Assembly: GCA_963921195.1 (NCBI GenBank)
Contig: OY992536.1
Span: forward strand, 285,901,530-285,965,529
Origin: Pegoplata infirma
Taxonomy: Eukaryota > Arthropoda > Insecta > Diptera > Anthomyiidae
Length of the DNA: 64,000 nt
Reading direction: 5' to 3'
The notes under the pieces are model-generated. The model did no database searches, was not told where the DNA came from, and worked only from the letters and a program-made list of their open reading frames with translations. Each line of letters begins with the position of its first letter. Position 1 is the first letter of the stretch. Shown here piece after piece: positions 46,437 to 57,900 of this stretch. The position numbers and the translations under genes are program-made.

Positions 46437-46561
46437 AATTGTTGTATTTTACCAATAGTAAATTGCCAAAAAAATCTGTAAAAGTTAAATTTCTGCACTA
46501 GGTCCTTTTGGACTAAAATTTAGTTAAATTTTTTGTATTGAATTCCCACGTTTTTTTTGGG
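46437..46561 (-). mobile_element. Terminal fragment of the 0.75-2.9 kb foldback family
   Basis: 'TTCTGCACTAGGTCCTTTTG', 'GACTAAAATTTAGTTAAATT' and 'CCCACGTTTTTTTTGGGTG' are the inverse of 755-850 with moderate divergence. Only one end is present. Confidence 0.65.
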
Positions 46562-46716
46562 TGTAAGTTTTATCGCGTCAAAAAATTGCAAATTTACAAT
46601 TTTATTGGTAAAAAGCTTGTGAAATTACAAAATTATTGGTAAAAAGCTTGTAAAATAACAAATAGGAGGTAGCAAAAAAACTTTTCTTGTAATTTTACAA
46701 TTTTTTTTTAAGTGTA
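46562..46716 (+). mobile_element. Short fragment of the 15.2-15.7 kb family
   Basis: 'TTTATCGCGTCAAAAAATTG', 'ATTGGTAAAAAGCTTGTGAA' and 'AATAGGAGGTAGCAAAAAAA', then TTTTTTTAAGTG-TA, matching 15500-15663. Confidence 0.7.
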
Positions 46717-47968
46717 TGGTTTTAGCTATGTGGTTTGCTTATTTGGTTTGCTGTAAACAAAAAAATTTAACAGTCCGAATAAAATTTTTTGAATCAAATT
46801 TTAATTTGATTGAATAGGAAGAATTTAATTTTTTACTCGTTTTAATGCATTTTCTCAAAGCACCACAACAACAACAAACCTCATGATATTATCTTAATCT
46901 TTCTTAAAATTATTAATATTATTAACTTTTATGTCAATTAAATTCATTTATTTCAAGTCTACATTTACATTTTTCTTGTAATCAGTATGTTTAAAATTTA
47001 CATCTCGCTTATTTAGTGTAACCCGCTTTACATTATTAACTTTTGCATCTTTTATGCATATTTGACCAACCATCATTGTCATGGTTGTGCTACTTGGCTG
47101 CATGTATATGTGACATTTTTAATATGTTTGAAAATGTACTTTTCACACGTAAAAATGTTATTAAAATGTAGTCATAAATAGTTATTAATAATATAGTGTT
47201 CTTTGAGTTTATTTTTAAAAATAATTTTACAATACAACCGGAAAATTTATGAAATTTATGTTAAATCTTAACATATGCAAATTTTTGGTTTAATTAGAAA
47301 ATATTTTAATTTTAAAACATACATGCAAATAAGTGAGTAAAAGCTTTGTTTCATAAATAATGTTTGAAATTAAAGCTTTAAGATTAATTGAATAAGTTTA
47401 TAAAACCTTTTCTTGTTAAGAAAGTTTATGATGAGAGCTTTTAAAAAATTAAAAAAAATTGCGCTTAAATTTTGTTTTTATTGTAAAACTTTAAAGCTTT
47501 GCCTTAAGTTGAAAAACTTAAAAATTCTCAAAATATTAGTATACGCAAAATATTCTAAGAATCTGAGAAGTTTCTAAAATGTTGCAGCAAAAAAATATAT
47601 TTATTTAGGAAAAAAATGTCTGAGAAACTTTCTGTATTAAAATTTTTTTTCAAAATTTGTTTTCCTAAGAAAAATTTCTTTTGGAAAAGATTTTAAAGCT
47701 TTTTTGAAATGTTTTTAAGCTTTCGATGACACCCCTTAATTATAAAAGAACTTCATCTTAAGCTTAAAATATATTTCCTAAAGGATCTTAGTATGTTTCT
47801 CATCTTATGGATCAATAAAAAAATTCCTAAATACAAATTTTTAGACTACAAGACATATTAAAGCTTTCAAAAATAGCTTAAAGCTTTCAATGTAATATAT
47901 TTTTTTGTTTAACTCGAAAGTGTCAATGGAAAAAGGTGTTTCTTTTTTGGGCTAATTCATCTATAACC
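46717..47968. other. AT-rich non-repetitive stretch
   Basis: No gene recognised. 47515-47660 carries weak AGAATCTGAGAA words related to the CTCAGAATCTGAGA minisatellite. Confidence 0.4.
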
Positions 47969-49056
47969 ATTAGGGTGGGGCGATTTGAACATCTTAATGG
48001 TCGCTTCGCGTTTCTGATTCTTAAGGCTGAGTTAGGCACCCGTAACCTTAAACTAGCGTAGCGTAGAGAGTTTTTCGTTATATGAGAACAAATGAGAGCA
48101 GTTATTCTTCTTTGCAGACGTCTACGTGATTTTCTATTTGATTTTGATCGCTACGCTACGCTAGTTTACGGTTACGGGTGCCTAACTCAGCCTTTAGGAT
48201 TGTACTAAGCAAAAAAGTCAACTAAAAACCATACGTCTACGGTGAAAATCGAGCTTCCAGATTTTGACTTGGAAATTTTTTTGGCTCATATTTCGTAAAC
48301 TATTTGAAATTTTGACTTATTTTTAAAAATAAAGTTGTAGCTTTTGTCTCAGCCTACAATTTCTCTGAACATATTACTTAGAAAAAACTTCGTTTTCATG
48401 GTCAAAAAATCGAAAATGTAGAAAATTCACCACTTTTTGTCACGTTTTTCTTAGATATTTTGGCCCATAAAAGCCAAACCATTGAGATTTTCGATCCAAT
48501 ACTAAGACAAAAATTGTAGCCAAGGCAAAAGCAATGATACGTTCCTTCAGGCAGTTTTGGCCTTGTAAAAGTGCAAAAGTGCAAAAATTTCACGAGGCCA
48601 AAACTGCCTGAAGGAGCGTTCTAATGCTTTTGCGATGTACTAGAGAGTTCTTAACTATTGTCTTGGCTACAATTTTTGTCTGAGTATTGTATCGAAAATC
48701 TCATGGTTTGGCTTTTATAGGCCAAAATATCAACAAAAAAAACGTGACAAAAAGGTGTGATTTTTTTTTCTAAGTAATATGTTCAAAGAAATTGTAGCCC
48801 GAGACAATAGCTACAACTTTACTTTTGAAAATAAGTAAAAATTTCAAATAGTTTACGAAATATGAGCCCAAGAAAATTTACAAATTTTCCAAAAAATAAA
48901 GTCTGAGAAAAAACTGCAAGTCAAAAATCTGGAAGCTCGATTCTTACCGTAGACGTATGGTCTAGTGGACTTTTTTGCTCAATACAATCCCAAGAATCAG
49001 AAACGCGAAGCGCCCATTAAGATTTTTTTCCTTCCATACTAATCGCCCCACCCTAA
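47969..49056. mobile_element. Foldback element with TTAGGGTGGGGCGA ends
   Basis: The arms (ATTAGGGTGGGGCGATT ... and inverse AATCGCCCCACCCTAA) pair over nearly their whole length and meet near 48575, where GGCAGTTTTGGCC faces GGCCAAAACTGCC. TAACC flanks both sides (47964-47968, 49057-49061), a likely target duplication. The left arm is interrupted by a MITE at 48024-48193. No coding capacity; the minus-strand frame at 48402-48593 lies inside an arm. Confidence 0.85.
48024..48193. mobile_element. 170-bp PIF/Harbinger-like MITE
   Basis: Terminal repeats of ~45 bp (AGGCTGAGTTAGGCACCCGT / ACGGGTGCCTAACTCAGCCT) with one or two differences, flanked by TTA on both sides (48021-48023, 48194-48196). 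TTA/TAA 3-bp duplications are typical of PIF/Harbinger. The opposite arm of the foldback (CAATCCCAAGAATCAG at ~48985) preserves the empty site. Confidence 0.8.
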
Positions 49057-49368
49057 TAACCGTACAATAATATGGGCATTTTGTACCTACCCCTTTCAAA
49101 CTTGATGAACCTTGGTGAAAATACTGTATTAGAGTAGAAAAAGAAAATATCCAGTTTTTGCATCGCTGGATGTTAATCCTATATCCCTTCTTTATACTTA
49201 CGTTAAAACCGTAGAGTGAAGTCTCGCCTGGTTCTCGAGTTATTAAAAAAATTTACGTCACATTAGAAACAATTTTCCCATTTTCTTTCTATGATAACCT
49301 ATAAGGAAGTGACTGGTGAATAATCCAGTGAGTGTATGGCAGTTACATCTGGTAAGTGGCAGTAAATA
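49057..49368. other. Short non-repetitive stretch
   Basis: No gene or repeat recognised. Confidence 0.4.
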
Positions 49369-52249
49369 CACTGAAAAAAAAATTACCATTTTTAAAGCAT
49401 GTTGAACTTAATTTAAAAAAAAGAAGGCGATGTGAGGGCTCCGAAGATATTAATTCTTCTTCCAAGTATTTTTATTCCTAAAAAGTGGTAATTCATTTAC
49501 TTAGATCTATCTTAAAAGTAAGTAAAATTGTACTTAATATAAGTTTAATTGTTTTTATCCAGAGGAAAACTATTTTTTAAAATAAGTAAAAATTTCCTTA
49601 AACTTACGGATTCTGCAGACCAGGGTTGCAAAAGTTGGTACAATTGTACCATTTTTGGTACAATTCGAAGCTCAAAAGTACAATGGTACACCAATGACTT
49701 ATTTGGTACAATTTTAAATTCTTCTCAGATTATGTTTTTTTCATGGAATTTACCCAGTTTATAGTTTTGATTCATTAACTGTGTCAACTGGATCCATGTT
49801 TCGCCAGATCTGAAATTGGTGTAAAAATACGTACAAACTAAATTTGAGTGAAATAGGCTAATATTGTACCAATAGGCAGATTTAAGTAAATATCGGGAGG
49901 ACGTTTAAACGACGGACTGGAAAACATCGCAATATCGACTCAAAAATTGATTCTGCGTCGAACGGTATATAAAGATAGCTGCCAGTCAATGTGCCAAAAG
50001 AGTACTTCTTTCAAAAAATACATGGGGGTATTCAGAGACCTACTTGCCAGCCCTGTTACTGGTGGTAAAAGAGTACTTTTCTTCATTTTCTTTCTTGAAA
50101 AATACATGTATTTTTTTGAAAAAAAGTAATATTTTGCTACATTGCCAGGGCTGACAGTAAGATTCTGAAGACCTCTCATGTATTCTGAAATGTATTTTCA
50201 AAAATTCCTCATTTTCCACCAGTACTAGGACTCTGAATACCACCTGATACACTTTTAAAGCACAAATAAAGTACAAATGTTAATTTTATAAAAATTTGTT
50301 TTTAATCAATGTTTTTCGTTCCTTTTTTATACCCTCCACTCTAGTGAATGAGGGTATATATAAGTTTGTCATTCCGTTTGTAACACCTCGAAATATTGGT
50401 GTAGGACCCCATAAAGTATATATATTCATGATCCTCGATCGATTTTAAGACGATCTAGCGATGTCCGTCCGTCTGTCTGTCTGTTGAAAACACTTTTGAA
50501 AGACTTCACGAAGGCTCCTGAAGTTTGGCATTTATGTTGGGCATTTACCTGGTCAGGTTGGTATAGCAATCCAGCGAAATCGGTCCAGTGGTTCAAAAGT
50601 TATAAGCAAATTAATGAATTTCGGCAAGGTTCCTCTGGTCCGATTGTGAAGGCTCCTATTTTTTCTTATCCTCGCAGGAAAATTATAAAAATTTTTGTAA
50701 TGGTTTCCTTCCAGTTATTTACAAATTTGATTGGATATTTAAAAAAATAACGGCCTTGATTCAAAAATGTACATACTACATTTTTCTATATACAACCATG
50801 TACATAATAAACTACGATGGCTAATTTTCACCACACCTCTTTTTACTTATGTACTTATACTCAATTGTCAACTCCCTCATTTCCGTTATTAATCTTGATC
50901 AGTAAAGTTGATGCTAATCTAAGTGTGTAATAAAATTAAAGAAATTATAAAAATTTACAGCGTGGTTTACTAAACATTAGTTAAATCAGCGTAAACTTTA
51001 GCCGATTAAATCCGTGTCTATTTTTCAAAATAGCAGAGGTAATTATAGCATGGGTGAAAATAATCATAGTGTAGTAATTGATTCCAGTTTAATTTTTGAC
51101 AAAAATAGGTTTTTGAAATAAAATTATCGCAGTTGTTGCATTTCACGTGTTGGGATAAATTTGCAAAGTAGAGGATCCATTCGAGTAACTACATCATTAC
51201 CCTCTTGGTAAAAGCGGAATATCAATACCAACTGGTGGCAGCAGTTGGTGAAATTCCGAGAGGAACGCTCCAGTGGAATTCCGTGACATACATACGTTCC
51301 GTAACATACATGTGCGATAAAGGGTTCCCCCCGCAACAACTTAAAGTGTCCGGATTTTTTTTTTATCAAACAAAAGTTTAAGCGGCTCGAGTAAATTAAA
51401 ATTCCAATTAGTGAATTCTATTTAATGGCGGTGCCATATCAATGAAAGTTACACCGACCACCTTTACTATTGTCTATCGTGGTCAGATATCGAATTCTCA
51501 TCATTATATTTTATACGACATCATCAATCAATTAAATTTAAATATTATTAGGAAGTTGGTTTAAATCCGTTTGTAAAGTGGCACATGGTACATTTTGGTT
51601 CACCAACTAATAATACCTATTTTGGTACTATAGGGCTTTATGTGGGAGATAAAAAGAATTAAAGCATAAGCAACAAATTCATTTACTTGAAGGAGCAACA
51701 ACAAAAATTACATTTTAATTATTACAGCATTACGTCGTTAGGATCATCAATGTTAGCGCTAGCATCGAGGGATACTCATTTTGTAAGTAACGAATGAAAC
51801 TAAAACAATTATTACATTAGAAAAAAAAAAAAAAAACATTTTTTTTGTCGCTCATTCCACGTAAACAAAAGAAAAAATCATAAAATATAAATCCCTGCAT
51901 TCGGCACTGTAACTTAATTACAACAGTATTTAAAATACATTTTTCCCACTATAAGTGAATCAAATTTCTAAATTTATATTAAAATTCTACATGTCCTTAT
52001 CTAATGCTAATTATATTTAAGCAAAACTCCATTTTTTTATTATTTTGCCAAATTTTTGTTGTTGGTGTGATCATATGATCATTTTTACATAAACATATTT
52101 ACATAAACATAAATATGCTATTTTTGATTGGTTAAAGAAATTTTATGTAAAATTATCTTCTTTTATTATTTACATTATTTTCTATTCTTTCTAACCAACA
52201 TAAATCACTATATTGTAGTAATAATACCAACTTAATAGTGTAGGGTATG

Positions 52250-52283
52250 TATATATACCAAAACAATTGGTTCAATTTCAGTT
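52250..52283 (+). promoter_or_regulatory. LTR core promoter: TATA box and initiator
   Basis: TATATATA at 52250-52257 and the arthropod initiator TCAGTT at 52278-52283. If the A of TCAGTT (52280) is +1, the TATA box starts at -30, the expected spacing. No clear downstream promoter element is seen. The copy in the 3' LTR is at 59848-59881. Confidence 0.65.
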
Positions 52284-52356
52284 GTTCCTATTTAGTTAAG
52301 TTTGTTATGAATTATTTTTAAACAGTAATTTTTTTTAAGAAAATATGGATAACTAA

Positions 52357-52362
52357 AATAAA
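52357..52362 (+). promoter_or_regulatory. AATAAA polyadenylation signal in R (5' LTR copy)
   Basis: AATAAA within AAAATAAATAAATAAC, about 77 bases downstream of the predicted start; the functional copy for 3'-end formation would be at 59955-59960. Confidence 0.5.
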
Positions 52363-52815
52363 TAAATAACATGTGAATAAGAAGTTGATGGGCTAAAATT
52401 TCTTTATGGAGGGCAAGGAGATTCATTAAAGTGTATTCCTGCATGGTTGGGTATGGGAGAGTATACGAGACAATAACAACGCGTCTCACCCGCCAAACTT
52501 CTTTTCTTCTCACTTAATATTTTTTCTGTGTAATTTTTTTTTTATTATTTCGGTAACATCAAAAATAAATATTCAATATTAAATTAGTAGTCATTATGAC
52601 GTTGATCTAGCTATAGTCAGAGAATTTAACCCTTTTTGTCCCTTAAAATAAATTATTTTTTTTTATAAGTGCATGAAATTATTAATTTTGTTGTACACTC
52701 TTGATTGTTAATTTTGGCCGGCAAGATCCCACCCTACAAAGCGACGAGCTATGACCAGGTAACCAGCTAGCATGCACTATTGCTTGCCAACTTCAAGAGG
52801 TCTATTACAATAAAA

Positions 52816-52833
52816 TGGCTCCCAACGTGGGGC
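52816..52833 (+). other. Primer-binding site, tRNA-Lys type
   Basis: TGGCTCCCAACGTGGGGC, six bases after the LTR, matches the 3' end of fly tRNA-Lys (complement TGGCGCCCAACGTGGGGC, from general knowledge) at 17 of 18 positions. Confidence 0.8.
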
Positions 52834-53371
52834 AGCTAAGGGTTAATATTTATTAAAAAAAAAAAAATTAGATTCAATAGTGGTGATTTCTCTTGTTTTA
52901 ATAGGAATTAGTTTTTTAGAGACAAAGTCTCTAACTAACCTGTAAACATAAATTTCACAAGACTGGTTTCATATTATTTGAATTCGGAATAAGCAACTGA
53001 TTAAAATTAAAAATCAATTTCTTACCAATTTAATAATGATACCATTTCAATGCTCGTAAACATATTACATTAAATAGCGTAGGGTGCACAATAATGAATA
53101 ATTGTTTACCGGCACAACAGTTTTGTTTTTTTATATATTTTTTAAGTGTTAAGAAGAGAGTTTGTAAAATTTTTTTATGCATTTGTATAAACTGTATAAA
53201 TACTTTTTTTTATATTTTTAGCCGTCACTTCGTTTCACATGTGATTAAAATACAGTTTAAATATCGTACAGACAATTTTAAATCTTTATTTGAGATTTTG
53301 TTCTTTAAATATTTTTTTTATAAAATATTTTTTTTGAATATTAATTAAAAAAAAAAAAAAATAATAATAAG
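52834..53371 (+). other. Leader between PBS and gag
   Basis: 538-bp AT-rich untranslated leader; a small hairpin AGAGACAAAGTCTCT lies at ~52919. The open frame 53094-53348 is Phe/Lys/Ile-rich and domain-free, so it is not called. Packaging signals may lie here but none can be recognised. Confidence 0.5.
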
Positions 53372-54949
53372 ATGTCATTAGTGCATAGTAACGAAGATTT
53401 AAGTCGACCTTTACTAAGTAACATTTGTTCTATTTGCAACGAAAATATCGTTTCTGAAAGTTTTTGTTTGACTCCGTGCAGTCATAGTTTTCATTTCAAC
53501 TGCATTACGACTTGGTTAGAGGCTAACAAAACTTGTCCACTCTGCAGAAAACATATAGACGTTAAATTATTAAAAAGGCCCGTTAGACAAGTTAACAATG
53601 ATAATAGTGAGGCTAGAGGAGCAATTCCTAAATTGTCTGCCCCAAGCATGAATACCCGATCAAAGACAGCTGTTCTTGACTGGAATATTCCGGAGACAGT
53701 TTTATCCCCAAACGCAGATCGTCGTCAAAGCGGAAGTGCTTCTAATGCGGATCAAATGCTTCAAAGTGTTAGTGATAAACAAGTGAGGAATGTAGTTGAC
53801 GAAGCCCTTAACGAATTTCAGAGAAAAAATAATAGAGAAATGCGTAGGCTTATCGAAGAATCCTTAGAAGTTGCTCTGCGTAACTTAAACACAGGAAATT
53901 CCAGTAGAAATAATCGTGAGAGGGCGAACCACTTAGTAGATTTAGCAGATTTAGAATTACCCAATAGAACACGTCGTGCAACATCACACACAAATAGTGA
54001 TACTGACGATCGGGAATATGACCATAGTAATATTTATCCCGACCAAAATTTGCGTCGAAATCGCAACGCTAATAGACTGACTCCCAAACAGGTTACTAAA
54101 ATTATTTTAGATTGGAAATTTACCTTTGACGGTTCGTCTGATTCTATTTCGGTTAAAGAATTCGTATATAGGGTCAATTGGTTAACCCGAACTACACTTC
54201 GTGGTGATTTTGTATCTTTGTGCCAAAGCGTCCATGTTCTTTTTGAGGGCAGAGCTAAAAGATGGTTTTGGCGTTATCACCGCTCGGTAGACATATTAGA
54301 CTGGATAGAAATTTGTGATGAAATGAAACGCTATTTTAAGAAATTTAAAAGCGATCATCAGATAAAAGAGTCCATTCGTAGAAGAAAACCACGAAATAAC
54401 GAATCTTTCGATAAATACCTGGACGAAATAATGACAATTTCCGACACCCTTGAGTCATCATTAACGGAACGTGAGTTGGTTGAAATCCTAATAGATAATC
54501 TACCTATTGAGTACAGATCTGAATTTTTACATTTGGATATAGACTCTATAGATGAATTAAGGTTCCGCTGTAGTAAACAAGAAGATTTCCTTTCAGAAAC
54601 TCAGCCTAGTACACGAAATAGTCGACCAAATTTTCAGCCTAGACGGCAAATATCTGCTTTAGAGACCGAAAGCTTAGAAGATAATGTCCAAGAAGATCCA
54701 CAAGTAGCAGCAATTTGTAACCAAGATAATAATGGGAACAAATGCTGGAACTGCGATCTTGAAGGCCATGTGTTCAAATCATGCAAAAAGAAACAACGTG
54801 TATTTTGTTACGGGTGCGGTTTAGTAGGGTTTTATTTGCCGGACTGTCCGAACTGTAATGGGCAGGAAAACTACAAAAGGGACACATTGAACACCAAAAT
54901 GTGTTCCAATCCCAACCAGTTGGTTCCGAAACGGCCCAACCAAAAATAA
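53372..54949 (+). CDS. gag: Gag polyprotein with N-terminal RING-H2 finger
   Basis: 525 residues, forming the structural protein of the retrotransposon particle. Residues 19-58 make a complete RING-H2 zinc finger: C19, C22, C36, H38, H41, C44, C55, C58, with the Trp48 and CPLCR signature typical of E3 ubiquitin ligases. Residues ~60-165 are polar, with a possible coiled coil at ~135-175 (QRKNNREMRRLIEESLEVAL). Residues ~236-407 form the retrotransposon Gag (capsid-like) domain, with WKFTFDG, RAKRWFWRYH, RKPRNNESFDKYL and LIDNLPIEYRSEF. Residues 458-471 are a CCHC knuckle (C458, C461, H466, C471). A second knuckle-like motif at 479-495 keeps four Cys but has Phe where His is expected. The first in-frame ATG follows an A-rich leader. 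A RING finger is not part of ordinary Ty3/gypsy Gag; it was probably captured from a host gene. Confidence 0.9.
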   Translation: MSLVHSNEDLSRPLLSNICSICNENIVSESFCLTPCSHSFHFNCITTWLEANKTCPLCRKHIDVKLLKRPVRQVNNDNSEARGAIPKLSAPSMNTRSKTAVLDWNIPETVLSPNADRRQSGSASNADQMLQSVSDKQVRNVVDEALNEFQRKNNREMRRLIEESLEVALRNLNTGNSSRNNRERANHLVDLADLELPNRTRRATSHTNSDTDDREYDHSNIYPDQNLRRNRNANRLTPKQVTKIILDWKFTFDGSSDSISVKEFVYRVNWLTRTTLRGDFVSLCQSVHVLFEGRAKRWFWRYHRSVDILDWIEICDEMKRYFKKFKSDHQIKESIRRRKPRNNESFDKYLDEIMTISDTLESSLTERELVEILIDNLPIEYRSEFLHLDIDSIDELRFRCSKQEDFLSETQPSTRNSRPNFQPRRQISALETESLEDNVQEDPQVAAICNQDNNGNKCWNCDLEGHVFKSCKKKQRVFCYGCGLVGFYLPDCPNCNGQENYKRDTLNTKMCSNPNQLVPKRPNQK

Positions 54950-57900
54950 ACACAACAAAGCCTACTAATAATATAAGACTTGACAATAAACCAAAATTGA
55001 GACCTTTAAAACCATATCATGAACGGCTTGCCGAATATAATGCGGCTCGTATCAAAATATTTGGTGAATCTCGTTCGTCAAATCGTGCACGTAATTACTG
55101 GCATGAAATTAAACAGAAAAAACGTAATGTAATATCCGCAATAAGTACCATACAGGGAGACGTAAGACCATATGCTAATGTAAAATTATTAAATAAAACG
55201 GTTTTAGGGCTACTGGATTCGGGAGCATCGTGTTCGTGTATAGGTAGTGATTTTGTCAAAGAAATTGAGGAAAATAAAATAAAAGAGTTAAATTGTTCAC
55301 TTAAAACGGCAGATGGGAGAAAACAACAAGTGTTAGGAGTAGTAAGCCTAAATGTGACATATAATGGAAAAACTGAGATAGTAGAATTTTATATTGTACC
55401 ATCCTTGGATCAAAATATAATTCTCGGTTGGAATTTTTGGGAAATTTTTGGCTTTAGCAAATGTATTGGTATGATTAACGAAGTTTCTCTTGCATCACCT
55501 GATAGTCATGACTTAACAGTAAAGCAGCGTCAACTTTTAATTTCAGCCATTAAGGCTTTCCCCTCCTTTGAAGACAAAGGACTTGGTCGGACAGCTTTAG
55601 TGGAACACTCCATTGACGTAGGAAATACAAAACCCATTAAGCAGCGTCATTTTCCTATCTCACCAGCAGTTGAAAAACTGGTGGGAGAGGAAATTGATCG
55701 TATGCTAAAGATGGGAGTTATAGAGGAATCTTCAAGTTCATGGTCATCACCAGTGGTCCTTGTTAAAAAACCCGGCAAGGTAAGACTATGCCTTGACAGC
55801 AGAAAGGTCAACGCTGTGACCGTACGGGATGCTTATCCATTGCCTCACATCGAGGGGATTCTGAGCAGGTTACCGAGGGCACAGTTCATATCCAGTCTGG
55901 ATTTAAAAGATGCGTTCTGGCAAATCCCACTGGATATGAACTCCCGTGATAAAACGGCATTTACCGTGCCAAACAGGCCGCTTTATCAATTTACGGTTAT
56001 GCCCTTCGGTCTCTGCAATGCTCCCCAGACCATGTGTAGGCTAATGGATAAGGTTATCCCGTACAACCTTCGAGAGCGAGTCTTTGTATATCTGGACGAC
56101 CTCCTTCTGATTTCCGAAGATTTCCGCAGTCACATTGATCTGCTTTATGAAGTTGCCCATCATATACGTAAAGCCAAGCTCACAATTAATATTGGAAAAA
56201 GTAATTTTTGTTTAAAACACGTAAAGTATCTTGGATACGTTGTAGGCAATGGGACCCTACAGACAGACCCAGACAAAGTGTCGGCAGTGGTCGACTATCC
56301 TCCGCCTAAGTCCGTCCGTGAACTCCGCCGCTTCCTTGGGATGACCGGTTGGTACCGGCGTTTCATCGCCAATTTCGCTGAAATTTCACACCCCCTGACC
56401 GAACTTTTAAAAAAATCAAAATCTTTCAACTGGACGGACGACGCTCAAAAAGCATTTGAAAATTTAAAAAACAAACTGACGACCGCACCGGTTTTAATAA
56501 ACCCTAACTTTTCACAACCTTTTATTATAAATTGCGACGCAAGTCAAAATGGAGTCGGTGCTGTACTCGCTCAAAAAGCAGAAGATGGTAGTGAAGTACC
56601 GGTGGCTTTTATGTCACAAAAATTAAATGGTGCGCAACGTAATTACTCCGTTACGGAGCAAGAATGTCTTGCTGCTGTATTAGCAGTCAAGAAATTCAGA
56701 CCGTACGTAGAAGGACAGGACTTTACTATTATAACGGACCATGCTAGCTTGCGCTGGTTAATGACTCAGACGGACTTAAGTGGACGACTGGCCCGTTGGT
56801 CATTAAAATTGCAGTCCTTCGTATTCAAGATAGAACATCGGAAAGGATCGGCCAATGTCGTTCCCGATGCCCTATCTAGGGTCGAATACCCCGATGAAAT
56901 TTACGATATTAAAGTAGCTGCAGAATCTTGTGCTGATATAGATTTGGAATCTTCAGAATTTGAAAGTGAACCATACCTCAATTTACGTGAACAACTACAG
57001 GCGTGTCCTACTAAATACCCAGACTTTAAAGTACTCGGTAAATTTATTTATCATCGTACAGAATTTTATAACGGTATACCCGAAGATGAAAATAATACGT
57101 GGAAACTTTTAGTTCCAGAAAATCTAAGGTTATCTGTACTACAAAAAGCACATGATCTACCTGTCAGTGCACATTCTGGAGTTACAAAAACCATTGAAAA
57201 AATCCGTCGTTTCTTTTATTGGCCTGGCCTTTATCGCTCTGTTCGTTCATATGTGCTAAATTGCTCCATTTGTAAAGAAACTAAACACCCTACAAAAGTT
57301 TTAAGACCCCCTATGGGCAAACATTTTTCAGTTGAACGAATATTTCAAAGGATTTTTGTCGATTTGGTTGGACCATTTCCGCGGTCTAAAAATGGAAATA
57401 TTGGCATCTTGGTTGTTTTAGACCAAGTTTCAAAATTTTCATTTTTATACCCGGTAAGGAAATTTACATCTAAAATCATAATTAATTATTTGAGGGATCA
57501 CGTATTTAATGTTTTTGGAGTCCCGGAATTTTTGACAAGTGACAATGGAAGTCAATTTAAATCTTCGGATTTCACACAATTCCTTAAACATTATGGTGTA
57601 AAGCACTTATGTACGGCTGTTTACTCTCCGCAGAGTAATGCCTGCGAAAGAGTAAATAGATCGGTCAATGCCGCATTAAGGGCTTACATTAAAAGTGACC
57701 AGCGAGATTGGGACTGTCATCTAAGTAGTATAAACGCAGCGTTGCGGAATACGGTTCACCAATCAACTGGACATAATCCTTATTTTGTTGTGTTTGGTCA
57801 ACACATGGTAACCCATGGTGATAACTATGAGTTGTTGCGAAACTTGGATATGATAGAAGAGGGTCACATAATGGATGATGGAAAACGACATGACAATCTT

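Larger units (their letters stand above)
50645..52809 (+). repeat. 5' LTR (2165 bp)
   Basis: TG...CA ends. It is long for a Ty3/gypsy LTR. A TATA box and fly-type initiator near 52250-52283 suggest U3 of ~1635 bp and R+U5 of ~530 bp. Two minus-strand open frames (51124-51369, 81 residues; 52292-52513, 73 residues) recur identically in the 3' LTR; no domain was recognised, and they are not called as genes. Confidence 0.95.
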
